Origin: Cohnella nanjingensis
GTDB lineage: Bacteria > Bacillota > Bacilli > Paenibacillales > Paenibacillaceae
Reading direction: 5' to 3'
Length of the DNA stretch: 36,276 nucleotides
NCBI RefSeq assembly: GCF_014212125.1
Contig: NZ_JACJVP010000066.1
Span: forward strand, 1 to 36,276
Part shown: one piece after another, positions 8,761-16,673 of the stretch
How positions within the stretch are numbered: the stretch's first letter is position 1
How the letters are laid out: every line of letters begins with the position of its first letter
Notes under the pieces: generated by a model
The model's input: only the letters and a program-made list of their open reading frames with translations
What the model was told of the DNA's origin: nothing
Database searches by the model: none
Translations under genes and position numbers: made by a program

Positions 8761-10011
8761 TCAGGCCTGCGTTCCTGTCTTCGCCCGCCGCGCGTAGCTT
8801 TGCACGATCTCGATGATGACCTGGGTCGCCTTGATCATCGTATCCACCGAGACGTATTCGAACTTGCCGTGGTAGTTCTCCCCGCCGGTGAAGATATTCG
8901 GCGTCGGCAGCCCCATGTAGGACAGCTGGGAGCCGTCCGTGCCGCCGCGGATCGGCTTGACGATCGGCGCGATGCCGAGGCTCGTCATCGCCTCGTGCGC
9001 GATGTCGACGATATGCTTCACCGGCTCGATGCGCTCCCGCATGTTGTAGTACTGGTCGCGCATCTCCAGCACGATGTTGTCTTCCCCGTACTTCGCCTTG
9101 AACTCGTCGACGATAAGCGTCATGAGCTCCTTGCGCCCGTTGAACTTGGCGCGGTCGTGGTCGCGGATGATGTAGCTCAGCCGCGTCTGCTCGACGCCGC
9201 CTTCGATCTGATTGAGGTGGAAGAAGCCCTCGTAGTTCTCGGTCTTCTCCGGCACCTCGTCCTCGGGCAGCCGGCCGTGCAGCGCCATGGCGATCTTCAT
9301 GGAATTGACCATCTTGCCTTTGGCGGAGCCGGGATGGACGCTGTTCCCCTTCACCGTCACGACGGCCGAAGCGGCGTTGAAGCTCTCGTACTCCAGCTCG
9401 CCGAGCGGTCCGCCGTCCATCGTATAGGCGTACTTGGCGTCGAAGGCCGCCACGTCGAACTTGTGCGGACCCCGGCCGATCTCTTCGTCCGGCGTGAACG
9501 CGACGCGCACGCGTCCGTGCTTGATCTCCGGATGCCGGATCAAGTAGGACATCGCCGTCATGATCTCGGTGATGCCGGCTTTGTCGTCCGCGCCGAGCAG
9601 CGTCGTGCCGTCGGTCGTGATCAACGTTTGGCCGACGTAGCCGGCCAGCTCCGGGTACTCCTTCGGCGAGAGGACGATCTTCTGCTGCGCGTTCAGGACG
9701 ATATCTCCGCCCGCGTAGTTTACGACGACTTGCGGCTTCACGTTTTTGCCGGTCAGGTCGGTCGCCGTGTCCAGATGCGACAGGAAGCCGATCGTATCGA
9801 CCGGATAGTCGACGTTGGAAGGCAGCGTGGCCATGACGTAGCAGTTGTCGTCGAGAGTCACGTCCTCCATGCCGATGGTTTTCAGCTCCTCGACCAACAT
9901 GCGCGCCAGGTCCCATTGGCCTGGCGTCGAAGGGCAATCGGGATTGCTCTCGTTGGATTGCGTTTCCACCTTGGCGTATGTAACGAACCGTTCGATCAGC
10001 TCATTTTTCAT
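8761..10011 (-). CDS. pepT: peptidase T (tripeptide aminopeptidase)
   Basis: This 416-residue M20-family zinc aminopeptidase would release the N-terminal residue of tripeptides in the cytosol. The zinc ligands are visible: His and Asp of FLSHLDTATD, Asp of LLGADDKAG (the bridging ligand), Glu-Glu of FTPDEEIGRG, Asp of YTMDGGPLGELE and His of FTGGENYHGKFE. IRGGTDGSQLSYMGLPTPN is the family's C-terminal signature. Length is usual for PepT. The start at 10011 has GGAGG 9 nt upstream; an upstream ATG at 10041 has none and would place the site inside the coding region. It is the first gene of a pepT-lipL unit. Confidence 0.95.
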   Translation of the reverse strand: MKNELIERFVTYAKVETQSNESNPDCPSTPGQWDLARMLVEELKTIGMEDVTLDDNCYVMATLPSNVDYPVDTIGFLSHLDTATDLTGKNVKPQVVVNYAGGDIVLNAQQKIVLSPKEYPELAGYVGQTLITTDGTTLLGADDKAGITEIMTAMSYLIRHPEIKHGRVRVAFTPDEEIGRGPHKFDVAAFDAKYAYTMDGGPLGELEYESFNAASAVVTVKGNSVHPGSAKGKMVNSMKIAMALHGRLPEDEVPEKTENYEGFFHLNQIEGGVEQTRLSYIIRDHDRAKFNGRKELMTLIVDEFKAKYGEDNIVLEMRDQYYNMRERIEPVKHIVDIAHEAMTSLGIAPIVKPIRGGTDGSQLSYMGLPTPNIFTGGENYHGKFEYVSVDTMIKATQVIIEIVQSYARRAKTGTQA

Positions 10012-10242
10012 GGATCGTAGCCTCCAATAGGATCTCTTCAACAGTCGGCAAAGCCGCGACTCATTGATATGATACCATGATAACGCAATTTGTCGCGCAA
10101 TCCTACGATTGCGGAAAGGGTGTGTCTTGATTTTACGCCAAAGTTGCAGATGAGACCCCGTTTTTTCTCGTGATTAACCGTCGTTCCCGGAATCACCTGT
10201 TACAAGAGAACATGTACTGTCAATAAAATTAACATAGACCAT

Positions 10243-10269
10243 TAAAAAAGTCCTACTCGCTGCCGATAA
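10243..10269 (+). promoter_or_regulatory. consensus SigD (flagellar/chemotaxis) promoter
   Basis: TAAA at 10243-10246 is followed by exactly 15 bases and then GCCGATAA at 10262-10269. That is an exact match to the Bacillus SigD consensus TAAA-N15-GCCGATAA, 36 bases upstream of a chemoreceptor gene. Confidence 0.9.
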
Positions 10270-10305
10270 TATCTCTATCTATAGTCGGAGTGGGAGTGCT
10301 GCCGA

Positions 10306-12018
10306 ATGCTACGCCAGTTGAAAATCAAGACGAAGCTGTTCATCGGATTTGCCTGCGTCATCGTGCTGTTCTGTATCGCAATCGCATTCACCGTGTACTT
10401 CATCAGCGGCATCCGCCAGACTTCGAGCGAACAGGCCGTCCGCGTCGCCCGCGAGACGCAGGCGCTCGATCTGAAGCAGCAGGTCGGCAGCCTGAACGGC
10501 CATCAAGCCGACGTGATCATCAACCAGAATACCGACGCCGTCGAGCAATTCAAGGAGGAGGGCGCGGCGTTCCAGAAGCTCGTCGACACGATGGCGGACG
10601 CGGCCGACACCGCGGAGAAACGGGAATGGGCATCGTCGCTTCGCGCGGCGGCCGACGGGTATATCGCCAACTTTGACAACGTGCTTCATGTATTCAGCTT
10701 GCGCAATACGCTCACCTCCCTGGAGCTCACCCGGCAGTACAAGGAAGCTTCCGATCAGTCTGCCGCTTACAAGACCGCCATTAACGACGCGCTGGGCAAG
10801 ATGGAGCAGGCCTACCGTCAGGAGTACGCGTCGGCGAACGCTCTGCTGGATGCGAAGATCCAGAGCGCCGTCTGGATCTCGATCGGCGCGAGTCTGGCCG
10901 CCGTGGCGGTCGCGATGGCGCTGGCGATCCTCATCGGCAATCTCGTGGGACGTCCGCTGATCGGGCTCGCCGACGCGGCGAGGCGGATCGCCGGAGGCGA
11001 CTTGACGGGGACGGTCGCCGCCGTGCGGACGCGGGACGAGATCGGCATGCTGTCCGGGAGCTTCGCCGACATGGTCGGCAATCTGAAGGCGCTGCTGCGC
11101 GAAGTGGACCGCAGCGCCGAGCGGGTCGCGGCTTCCTCGCAGGAGCTGACCTCGGGGGCGGAGCAGTCGGCGCAGGGCAGCCAGCAGGTGGCTGCGGCGA
11201 TCGGCCAGGTAGCGGTAGGCGCGGAGACGCAGCTGCAGGCTTCGGAGGAGACCGCCCGCGCGATGGAGGAGATGGCCGCGGGCGTGCAGCGGATCGCGGA
11301 GTCTTCTTCCTTGATCGCGGGCGTGTCTACGGATACGGCCTCCCGAGCGAAGGAAGGCAACGCTTCCGCCCAGCGGGTCATTCGCCAGATGGAGGAGATC
11401 GAGGCGTCCGTCGCGCGGCAGATGGCGTCCGTCGCCAAGCTCGAATCCTACTCGGAGCGGATCGGCCAGATTATCGGCGCGATCATGAACATCGCCAAGC
11501 AGACAAATCTGCTCGCGCTCAACGCCTCCATCGAGGCGGCCCGCGCGGGCGAGCACGGCAAGGGCTTCGCCGTCGTCGCCGGCGAAGTGCGCAAGCTCGC
11601 CGAGCAGGCGGGCGAGTCGGCGGGGCAGATCGGCGAGCTCGTCTCCTCCATTCAGGAGGAGATCGGCCATACCGCGAACGCCATGAAGTCGGGCGGCGCG
11701 GAGGTGCGGCTCGGCATGACGCGGGCTTCGGAGTCCGGGGAGACCTTCCGCGCGATCCTCGCCTCGATCGATCAAGTCGTCGAGCAGATTCAGGAGATGT
11801 CGGCGATCGCCCAACAGATGTCGGCCAGCTCCGAAGAGGTGACGGCCTCCGTCATGGACCTGTCCGGGATCGCCCGCGAGACCGCGGCTTCCACGCAGAG
11901 CGTGGCCGCCAGCACCCAGCAGCAGCGGTCGATCATGCAGGGGGTGGCAACGTCGTCGGCGCAGCTCAGCCAGTTGGCGCAGTCCCTTCAGGGCGCCATC
12001 GGGAAGTTCAGAACGTAA
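10306..12018 (+). CDS. methyl-accepting chemotaxis protein
   Basis: This 570-residue membrane chemoreceptor relays a ligand signal to the CheA kinase. TM1 is at about 11-34. The periplasm-facing (here extracellular) helical sensor at 35-188 looks like a 4HB_MCP domain. TM2 is at about 189-212, a HAMP domain at about 213-266, and the long coiled-coil signalling domain runs to the C-terminus. Its hairpin tip carries NLLALNASIEAARAGEHGKG and FAVVAGEVRKLAE, the CheA/CheW contact region. Gln/Glu pairs in the flanking helices are candidate methylation sites. The start follows a modest GGGAG. The gene is monocistronic, with a consensus SigD promoter and a strong terminator. The ligand cannot be inferred. 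Confidence 0.95.
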   Translation: MLRQLKIKTKLFIGFACVIVLFCIAIAFTVYFISGIRQTSSEQAVRVARETQALDLKQQVGSLNGHQADVIINQNTDAVEQFKEEGAAFQKLVDTMADAADTAEKREWASSLRAAADGYIANFDNVLHVFSLRNTLTSLELTRQYKEASDQSAAYKTAINDALGKMEQAYRQEYASANALLDAKIQSAVWISIGASLAAVAVAMALAILIGNLVGRPLIGLADAARRIAGGDLTGTVAAVRTRDEIGMLSGSFADMVGNLKALLREVDRSAERVAASSQELTSGAEQSAQGSQQVAAAIGQVAVGAETQLQASEETARAMEEMAAGVQRIAESSSLIAGVSTDTASRAKEGNASAQRVIRQMEEIEASVARQMASVAKLESYSERIGQIIGAIMNIAKQTNLLALNASIEAARAGEHGKGFAVVAGEVRKLAEQAGESAGQIGELVSSIQEEIGHTANAMKSGGAEVRLGMTRASESGETFRAILASIDQVVEQIQEMSAIAQQMSASSEEVTASVMDLSGIARETAASTQSVAASTQQQRSIMQGVATSSAQLSQLAQSLQGAIGKFRT

Positions 12019-12068
12019 AGTTCAAACGGATACGACAGAGACTCGCGCCTAGCGGTCTCGAGAGATCG

Positions 12069-12100
12069 GGTCAGCCGGAGCAATCCGGCTGGCTTTTTTT
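12069..12100 (+). terminator. terminator of the chemoreceptor gene
   Basis: GTCAGCCGGA pairs with TCCGGCTGGC around a GCAA loop and runs directly into seven T residues. Confidence 0.92.
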
Positions 12101-12122
12101 GTGTTTTTCTTCACGTCACCTG

Positions 12123-12170
12123 TTGACTTCATGGTTCGTTCGTTGTATGGTTAGTTACAAGAGTAATTAA
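12123..12170 (+). promoter_or_regulatory. SigA promoter with overlapping operator for the GntR/ABC operon
   Basis: TTGACT (12123-12128), 17 bp and TATGGT (12146-12151) form a plausible SigA promoter. Just downstream, TTAGTTAC-AAGA-GTAATTAA (12151-12170) is a near-perfect inverted repeat (7 of 8 pairs). This is where a YtrA-type autorepressor would be expected to bind; binding by the adjacent regulator is an inference. Confidence 0.65.
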
Positions 12171-12193
12171 CCGATGTGGTGGTGAAGCAAAAG

Positions 12194-12565
12194 ATGAGCG
12201 TTCTAATCGACGACAGCCGTCCGATCTTCATGCAAATCGCGGAACGGATCGAAAACGACATTATCGAAGGCCGGCTGGCCGAGGAATCCCAGGTTCCTTC
12301 GACCAACCAGTTCGCGGCTTTCTACCAGATCAATCCGGCTACGGCGGCCAAGGGCGTCAATCAGTTGGTGGATCAAGGCATTCTGTACAAGAAGAGAGGG
12401 ATCGGGATGTTCGTGGCAGAGGGATCGCGGGCGCGGTTGCTGGAGAATCGCAAGGAACAGTTCTACGAGCAGTACGTGGTGACGATGGTGCGCGAGGCGG
12501 AGAAGCTGGGCATCACGGCAGAGCAATTATCGGAAATGATCCGGAGAGGGGAGCGGTCGCAATGA
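12194..12565 (+). CDS. GntR-family (YtrA subfamily) transcriptional regulator
   Basis: This 123-residue regulator has an N-terminal winged helix-turn-helix (DDSRPIFMQIAERIENDII, QVPSTNQFAAFYQINPATAAKGVNQL, GIGMFVAEG) and only a short helical tail. That layout defines the YtrA subfamily, whose members repress neighbouring ABC transporter genes. ATG 12194 follows GGTGGTGA; GTG codons at 12176-12182 lie inside the ribosome binding region and are less likely. The stop overlaps the next ATG (ATGA), so the ABC ATPase is translationally coupled. The palindrome at 12151-12170 is the likely operator. The inducing signal is unknown; relatives respond to cell-envelope stress. Confidence 0.9.
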   Translation: MSVLIDDSRPIFMQIAERIENDIIEGRLAEESQVPSTNQFAAFYQINPATAAKGVNQLVDQGILYKKRGIGMFVAEGSRARLLENRKEQFYEQYVVTMVREAEKLGITAEQLSEMIRRGERSQ

Positions 12566-13458
12566 GTACGATCGTCAAGGTAGACCGGTTAACGAAGTCT
12601 TACAAGGATATCGACGCCGTGAAGGACGTCAGCTTCACGCTGGAGGAGAACAAAATCTACGGGATGCTGGGACGCAACGGCGCGGGCAAGACGACGATCA
12701 TGCATCTGCTCACCGCGCAGATCTTCCCGACCGGCGGAGACATCCAAGTGTTCGGGGAAGCGCCGTACGAGAACGATCGGGTGCTGAGCCGCATCTGCTT
12801 CATCAAGGAGAGCCAGAAGTATCCGACCACCTTCGCGGTGCGGGACGTCCTGGAAGTGGCCGCGGGCTTGTTCCCGAAATGGGATCGGGAATTCGCCTAC
12901 TCGCTCGTAGAGGACTTCCGCTTGCCGCTGAAGCGTAAGATGACGAAGCTGTCCCGCGGCATGCTGTCCGCGGTCGGCATCATCGTCGGACTCGCCAGCC
13001 GGGCGCCGCTGACGATCTTCGACGAGCCCTACCTCGGTCTCGACGCGGTGGCGCGCAGTCTGTTCTACGACCGGCTGCTCGAGGATTATGCGGAGCACCC
13101 GCGCACGATCGTCCTGTCGACGCATCTCATCGACGAGGTCAGCCGGATGCTCGAGCATGTCATCCTGATCGACGGAGGCAAGCTGCTGCTGGATGAGGAA
13201 GCCGAGCAACTCCAAGGCCGCGCCTATACCGTCGTTGGATCCTCGTCCAAAGTTGAATCGTTCGCGGCGGGCAAGCGGGTACTAGCCCGGGAATCCATGG
13301 GCGGGCTGACGACGGTCACCGTCATGGGCGGCGCGGGATCCGACGATCGCAAACAGGCACTGACGCTCGGATTGGAGATGGCGCCCGTCACGCTGCAGCA
13401 ATTGGTTGTCCACCTCACGGGCGGCAAGCCGGAACACAAGGAGGCGAAAGCGCAATGA
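12562..13458 (+). CDS. ABC transporter ATP-binding protein
   Basis: This 298-residue nucleotide-binding subunit has Walker A GRNGAGKTT at about residue 36, Walker B LTIFDEPYLGLD and an H-loop STH. The signature loop reads LSRGM rather than LSGGQ, a form common among YtrB-like ATPases. It would energise the adjacent membrane subunit as a homodimer at the inner face of the membrane. The C-terminal 80 residues form a non-catalytic extension. It overlaps both neighbours by 4 bases (ATGA), which marks a tight three-gene operon. Confidence 0.93.
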   Translation: MSTIVKVDRLTKSYKDIDAVKDVSFTLEENKIYGMLGRNGAGKTTIMHLLTAQIFPTGGDIQVFGEAPYENDRVLSRICFIKESQKYPTTFAVRDVLEVAAGLFPKWDREFAYSLVEDFRLPLKRKMTKLSRGMLSAVGIIVGLASRAPLTIFDEPYLGLDAVARSLFYDRLLEDYAEHPRTIVLSTHLIDEVSRMLEHVILIDGGKLLLDEEAEQLQGRAYTVVGSSSKVESFAAGKRVLARESMGGLTTVTVMGGAGSDDRKQALTLGLEMAPVTLQQLVVHLTGGKPEHKEAKAQ

Positions 13459-14144
13459 CAACCAACCGTATGCAAGGCGTCATCCGCTTGCACATGAAGG
13501 ATAAGATGAACTGGCTGGTTACGCCGTGGATCGTGGTTCTGTGCAGTTTCGCAGTCAATTTGGTCATTAGTCAATTTATGGAGGCAGATCTGTACACGGG
13601 CGGGGTCGCATCTCTCTACATCTACATGCTCGTCATCGGCATCGTCACGCTGACGCACACCTTCCCGTTCGCTATCGGGTTCAACGTGCGGCGCAAGGAT
13701 TACTTCTGGGGGACTTTGGTGGCAGCGGGCGGAGCGAGCCTGTACTCCGCGGTGATCCTGACCCTGCTCTCCTACGTAGAATACGATCTGACCGACGGAT
13801 GGGGCTCGGGACTGAACTTCTTCCACCTGCCTTATTTAAGCGACGGATCTCTGTTCGTCCAGCTGGTCGTCTCCTTCCTGCTCATTCTGAACCTGTTCTA
13901 CACGGGCTTCTTCATCACCGGCATTTTCAAGCGGTTCGGCCGCGCAGGTTTGTTCACTTTCGCCATCGCTTTGCTGATCCTGGGTACCGTGTTCAGCTTC
14001 ATCATGACCCAGCAGGAATGGTGGGTCAACGTGATCGACTGGTTCAACGCGCACACAATGTTCGAATTCACGCTGTGGACGCTGCCTGTCACCGTCGTGT
14101 TCATGCTGCTATCCTACGCGATGCTTCGCCGGGCGACGGCTTAG
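13455..14144 (+). CDS. ABC transporter membrane subunit (six predicted TM segments)
   Basis: This 229-residue polytopic membrane protein has hydrophobic segments near residues 15-35, 52-75, 83-107, 131-155, 165-185 and 200-222. It has no signature motif beyond the pattern of ABC-2-type permeases found beside YtrA-type regulators. The start overlaps the stop of the ATPase gene (ATGA). With the ATPase it most likely forms an export or sensing transporter for an envelope-active compound; the substrate is not evident. Confidence 0.85.
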   Translation: MTTNRMQGVIRLHMKDKMNWLVTPWIVVLCSFAVNLVISQFMEADLYTGGVASLYIYMLVIGIVTLTHTFPFAIGFNVRRKDYFWGTLVAAGGASLYSAVILTLLSYVEYDLTDGWGSGLNFFHLPYLSDGSLFVQLVVSFLLILNLFYTGFFITGIFKRFGRAGLFTFAIALLILGTVFSFIMTQQEWWVNVIDWFNAHTMFEFTLWTLPVTVVFMLLSYAMLRRATA

Positions 14145-14384
14145 GGAGAGGGAGGGCGCGGGCTGACGCAAAAAAGGAACGAGAGTGCGAGCGGGAGCCG
14201 CTTCTCGGGTCGGGAGTGCGAGTGGCGCGAATAAGCCAAGAAAGTGTGACGAACGGGGGCCGCTTCTCGGGTCGGGATGGACCTAGGGAGCGGCGGTCGT
14301 TTTCAATTCCTCTGGACAAAGCGCGGATCAAGATGGTAGTTTAATGCTGTACGGTCCATATGAAGTGTGAGTCATGAAGCACAT
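14145..14384 (+). repeat. intergenic stretch with a duplicated segment
   Basis: The stretch contains no gene. The 18-mer CCGCTTCTCGGGTCGGGA occurs twice, near 14199 and 14260, within a longer imperfect duplication of about 30 bp. A weak promoter (TGGACA, 18 bp, TAGTTT, near 14313) could drive the next gene. Confidence 0.5.
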
Positions 14385-14420
14385 GCCGCTCGTTTCCCTC
14401 GGGAGACTTGCGGTTTTTTT
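14385..14420 (+). terminator. strong terminator just upstream of the nuclease-like gene
   Basis: CCGC, then GTTTCCC, pair with GGGAGAC, then GCGG, and the stem runs into seven T residues. It ends 12 nt before the ribosome binding site of the next gene. It may end the ABC operon transcript, or act as an attenuator of the next gene. Confidence 0.85.
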
Positions 14421-14447
14421 GCGCGCAAATTCGGAGGAGGATGAACG

Positions 14448-15116
14448 ATGAAGCAGGTCGAGATGCAGGTCGACGATTATCTGGAGGAGCAAAAGAGATC
14501 GGCAACGGGGCAACGGCTGGAGATGATGCAAGGCGACATGAGCGGAACGCGAACGCTGCTGGCGTCGGTGCTGCTGCCGGTGTTGAAGTCGTTCAGGGGA
14601 CTGACGCTGGAGTACGAGATGGTGAGCCTCTCCGGTGCGTGCATCTACATCGATGCGTTTTATGAACCGCTCGGGATCGCGTTTGAAGCCGAAGGATATG
14701 TCGCGCACCATGAGCGGATCACACGCAAACGCTTCAGTTTCGAGAAGATGCGAATTCGTACGATCGGGAATCAAGACTACAAATTCTATCCGTTCAGTTG
14801 GGACGAGATGGACCAGCGGCCGGATGCTTGCCGTCGATCCGTATATGAACTGTTAGGGAGAAAGGGGAGTTTGCCTGAGTCGCGTTTGTTCCAGCTGCCG
14901 GTGTACGAGCGGGAGGCGATGCGGTTCGCGGCGGTACATCAGGGGGCTTTCGGAATTGAGGAGGTGAGCCGGTGCCTGCAGTTCAAGGAGGAAGCGAGCC
15001 GGCGCGTTCTCCGCAGCTTGGAGAGCCAAGGTTACATACAGCGGGTTGGCGGGAGCGAACGAAGATGCTACAGGTTCGTGATTACGGAACTGGGGCGGGA
15101 ATTGTTTCTTTCCTGA
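14448..15116 (+). CDS. predicted Vsr/DUF559-like nuclease domain with C-terminal winged helix
   Basis: This 222-residue protein is not assigned to a characterised enzyme. Residues about 60-125 have the layout of the Vsr/DUF559 branch of PD-(D/E)xK nucleases. A strand carries a conserved acid (CIYIDAFYEP), the next strand holds ExE (IAFEAEGYVAHH), a basic helix follows (ERITRKRFSFEKMR), and the closing strand reads YKFYPFSWDEM. The last 75 residues look like a winged helix (GIEEVSRCLQFKEEASRRVLRSLESQGYIQRV). The likely role is DNA or RNA binding with possible cleavage; activity is inferred only. GGAGGAGG at 14433-14440 sets the start. A terminator hairpin sits just ahead of it, and no partner gene or methylase is adjacent. 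Confidence 0.65.
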   Translation: MKQVEMQVDDYLEEQKRSATGQRLEMMQGDMSGTRTLLASVLLPVLKSFRGLTLEYEMVSLSGACIYIDAFYEPLGIAFEAEGYVAHHERITRKRFSFEKMRIRTIGNQDYKFYPFSWDEMDQRPDACRRSVYELLGRKGSLPESRLFQLPVYEREAMRFAAVHQGAFGIEEVSRCLQFKEEASRRVLRSLESQGYIQRVGGSERRCYRFVITELGRELFLS

Positions 15117-15146
15117 GTTGGAGAGCCATTACGATGAAAGGAGATC

Positions 15147-15343
15147 GGGGTTTGGCCCCGAGATAACCGCTGAAACGGGTTAACGCGCTCCTCGGAGCGG
15201 GGTTTGGCCCTGAGATAACCGCTGAAACGGGTTAACGCGCCCCTCGGAGCGGGGTTTGGCCCTGAGATAACCGCTGAAGCGGGTTAACGTGCCCCTCGGA
15301 GCGGGGTTTGGCCCTGAGATAACCGCTGAAGCAGGTTAACGCC
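15147..15343. repeat. four tandem 52-bp repeats
   Basis: Copies begin at 15147, 15199, 15251 and 15303 (the last is partial). Each opens with GGGGTTTGGCCC and contains GATAACCGCTGAA and GGTTAAC. The copies differ at only a few positions. The unit length is not a multiple of three, and no reading frame is preserved. Confidence 0.95.
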
Positions 15344-15399
15344 CCGTCTCGCTCGAGCGGCCGTACCCGCGCTGTCTGCGCTGTCCCCGCTCATGTCCA

Positions 15400-15771
15400 A
15401 ACCGGCCTGGAAAATCATCCAGTTGAAGGGATCGCGATCTTCGTTACGGAGTGGGGTACCTCGGATGCTTCGGGCAACGGCGGTCCCTATCTGACGGAGG
15501 CGCAGGGATGGCTGGACTTCCTCGCCGCGCGGAAGATCAGCTGGGCGAACTGGTCGCTCTCGGACAAGAACGAGACGGCCCGGCGCGAGCTATACCGGCG
15601 GCTGGCCCGGACAACGTGACGATCGCGCCCGGTCAGACGGTGACCATCACGAAGCCGAAGACGTTCACGGCGACCGATCCCAAGGGCGCTTGGTACGCCT
15701 ATCTAACCTACGTCACGCCGGACGGCGTCTATCATGACGGGACGAACGTCGATTTCACGGTGACGACCTAA
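15400..15771 (+). pseudogene. remnant of a GH5 cellulase with a C-terminal beta domain
   Basis: In one frame (from about 15425) the sequence reads AIFVTEWGTSDASGNGG and ISWANWSLSDKNETA, hallmarks of glycoside hydrolase family 5 endoglucanases; the E of TEWG is the catalytic nucleophile. That frame stops near 15620. A second frame then continues with PDNVTIAPGQTVTITKP to WYAYLTYVTPDGVYHDG and ends at 15771, resembling an accessory beta-sandwich domain. The N-terminal two thirds of the catalytic domain are missing and the two parts are out of frame, so this is a broken gene. It lies immediately after the 52-bp repeat array, which may have replaced its front. Confidence 0.8.
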
Positions 15772-15779
15772 GCTAGAAG

Positions 15780-15829
15780 AAGACACTGCCCGGCACCGGT
15801 CCGCGAGGACTCTGCCGGGCAGTGTCTTT
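15780..15829 (+). terminator. terminator after the cellulase remnant
   Basis: AAGACACTGCCCGGCA pairs with TGCCGGGCAGTGTCTT, a 16-bp stem. It could serve both the remnant and the convergent TetR gene. Confidence 0.85.
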
Positions 15830-15874
15830 GTCTGGCGCGATAGGCGTGCGGGACGTGAGAGGCGAGGCGCGCCT

Positions 15875-16501
15875 CTACTTTTCGGGAGGGGACAGATGTT
15901 CGACATTAATCGATCTCGCCGGGCCGTTCTTCACGAGCCGGGTCATGACGAGCGCGATCTCGTACGGAGACAGAGCCTGCCCGGAAGCGAACCAATGTTG
16001 GATGATGCCGATATTCGACGACGTCGTATAGGCGATCAGCCATTCCCGCGACACGAGCATCAGCTCCTCGCGCGGCTGCCAGATCTCCAGCTTGGCCATC
16101 ATCTGCCGGGCCATCATGTCCTTGATGCGCAAGGCGAGGGAGATATCTCCCTTCGGGCTCAGCAGCACGCGGAAGAAGTCGGCATGCTCGCCCAAATACT
16201 CGAAGAGCTCGACGATCACCTCATAAGGCTTGTCCTCGTTCGTCTCCGCCATGAGCCGAATGATGTACATGCGCGAGATGATCGCCTGGAGACCCGCGAA
16301 CACCTCTTCCTTGATCTTGTCCAGCAGATCCGGCACGTCTTGGTAATGGAGATAGAAGGTGCCCCGGTTGATCTCGGCCCGGTCGGTGAGATCCCGTACC
16401 GTGATGCGGTCGATTCCTTTCTCCTCGATCAATTCCAGCAGCGCCTGGCGCAGCAGCTTCTTCGTTCGGACCGTCCGCCGATCCTCCGGCTTCGTCGCCA
16501 T
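15875..16501 (-). CDS. TetR/AcrR-family transcriptional regulator
   Basis: This 208-residue repressor has an N-terminal helix-turn-helix (RTKKLLRQALLELIEEKG, ITVRDLTDRAEINRGTFYLHY) and a helical ligand/dimer domain of the TetR_C_8 kind. That kind is often found beside YhgE/DUF3533 membrane proteins. ATG 16501 is preferred, since GAGGGG lies 6 nt upstream; the ATG at 16507 touches that site directly. It is divergently transcribed from the DUF3533 gene, with a perfect palindrome between them as the likely operator. The inducer is unknown. Confidence 0.9.
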   Translation of the reverse strand: MATKPEDRRTVRTKKLLRQALLELIEEKGIDRITVRDLTDRAEINRGTFYLHYQDVPDLLDKIKEEVFAGLQAIISRMYIIRLMAETNEDKPYEVIVELFEYLGEHADFFRVLLSPKGDISLALRIKDMMARQMMAKLEIWQPREELMLVSREWLIAYTTSSNIGIIQHWFASGQALSPYEIALVMTRLVKNGPARSINVEHLSPPEK

Positions 16502-16556
16502 GGACATCCCCTCACTTCTCTTTTATTTACCGAAACTGAACAGGTCCCCGGCCATG

Positions 16557-16572
16557 TGTTCAGTATTGAACA
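16557..16572. promoter_or_regulatory. TetR operator palindrome
   Basis: TGTTCA-GTAT-TGAACA is a perfect inverted repeat in the divergent intergenic region. A half-site CTGAACA lies at 16535-16541. A position between a TetR gene and its divergent neighbour is typical for an operator that controls both. Confidence 0.7.
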
Positions 16573-16673
16573 TACAGCACGCATATTGATGATTGCACCG
16601 CTCACTCTCGTTATTATAATTAACATTGCGGCCATTATTCAACACTTTGTCGATTAAAATGGGAGGGGTTCCA

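Noticed and set aside
13836..14344. frames around the end of the ABC permease gene
   Set aside because: They are shadows of the permease, and the tail region past 14144 has no start site or conserved sequence.
15147..15343. CRISPR array
   Set aside because: The repeats are directly adjacent with no unique spacers, and there are no cas genes. The Cas4-like domain in the helicase is not a CRISPR protein.
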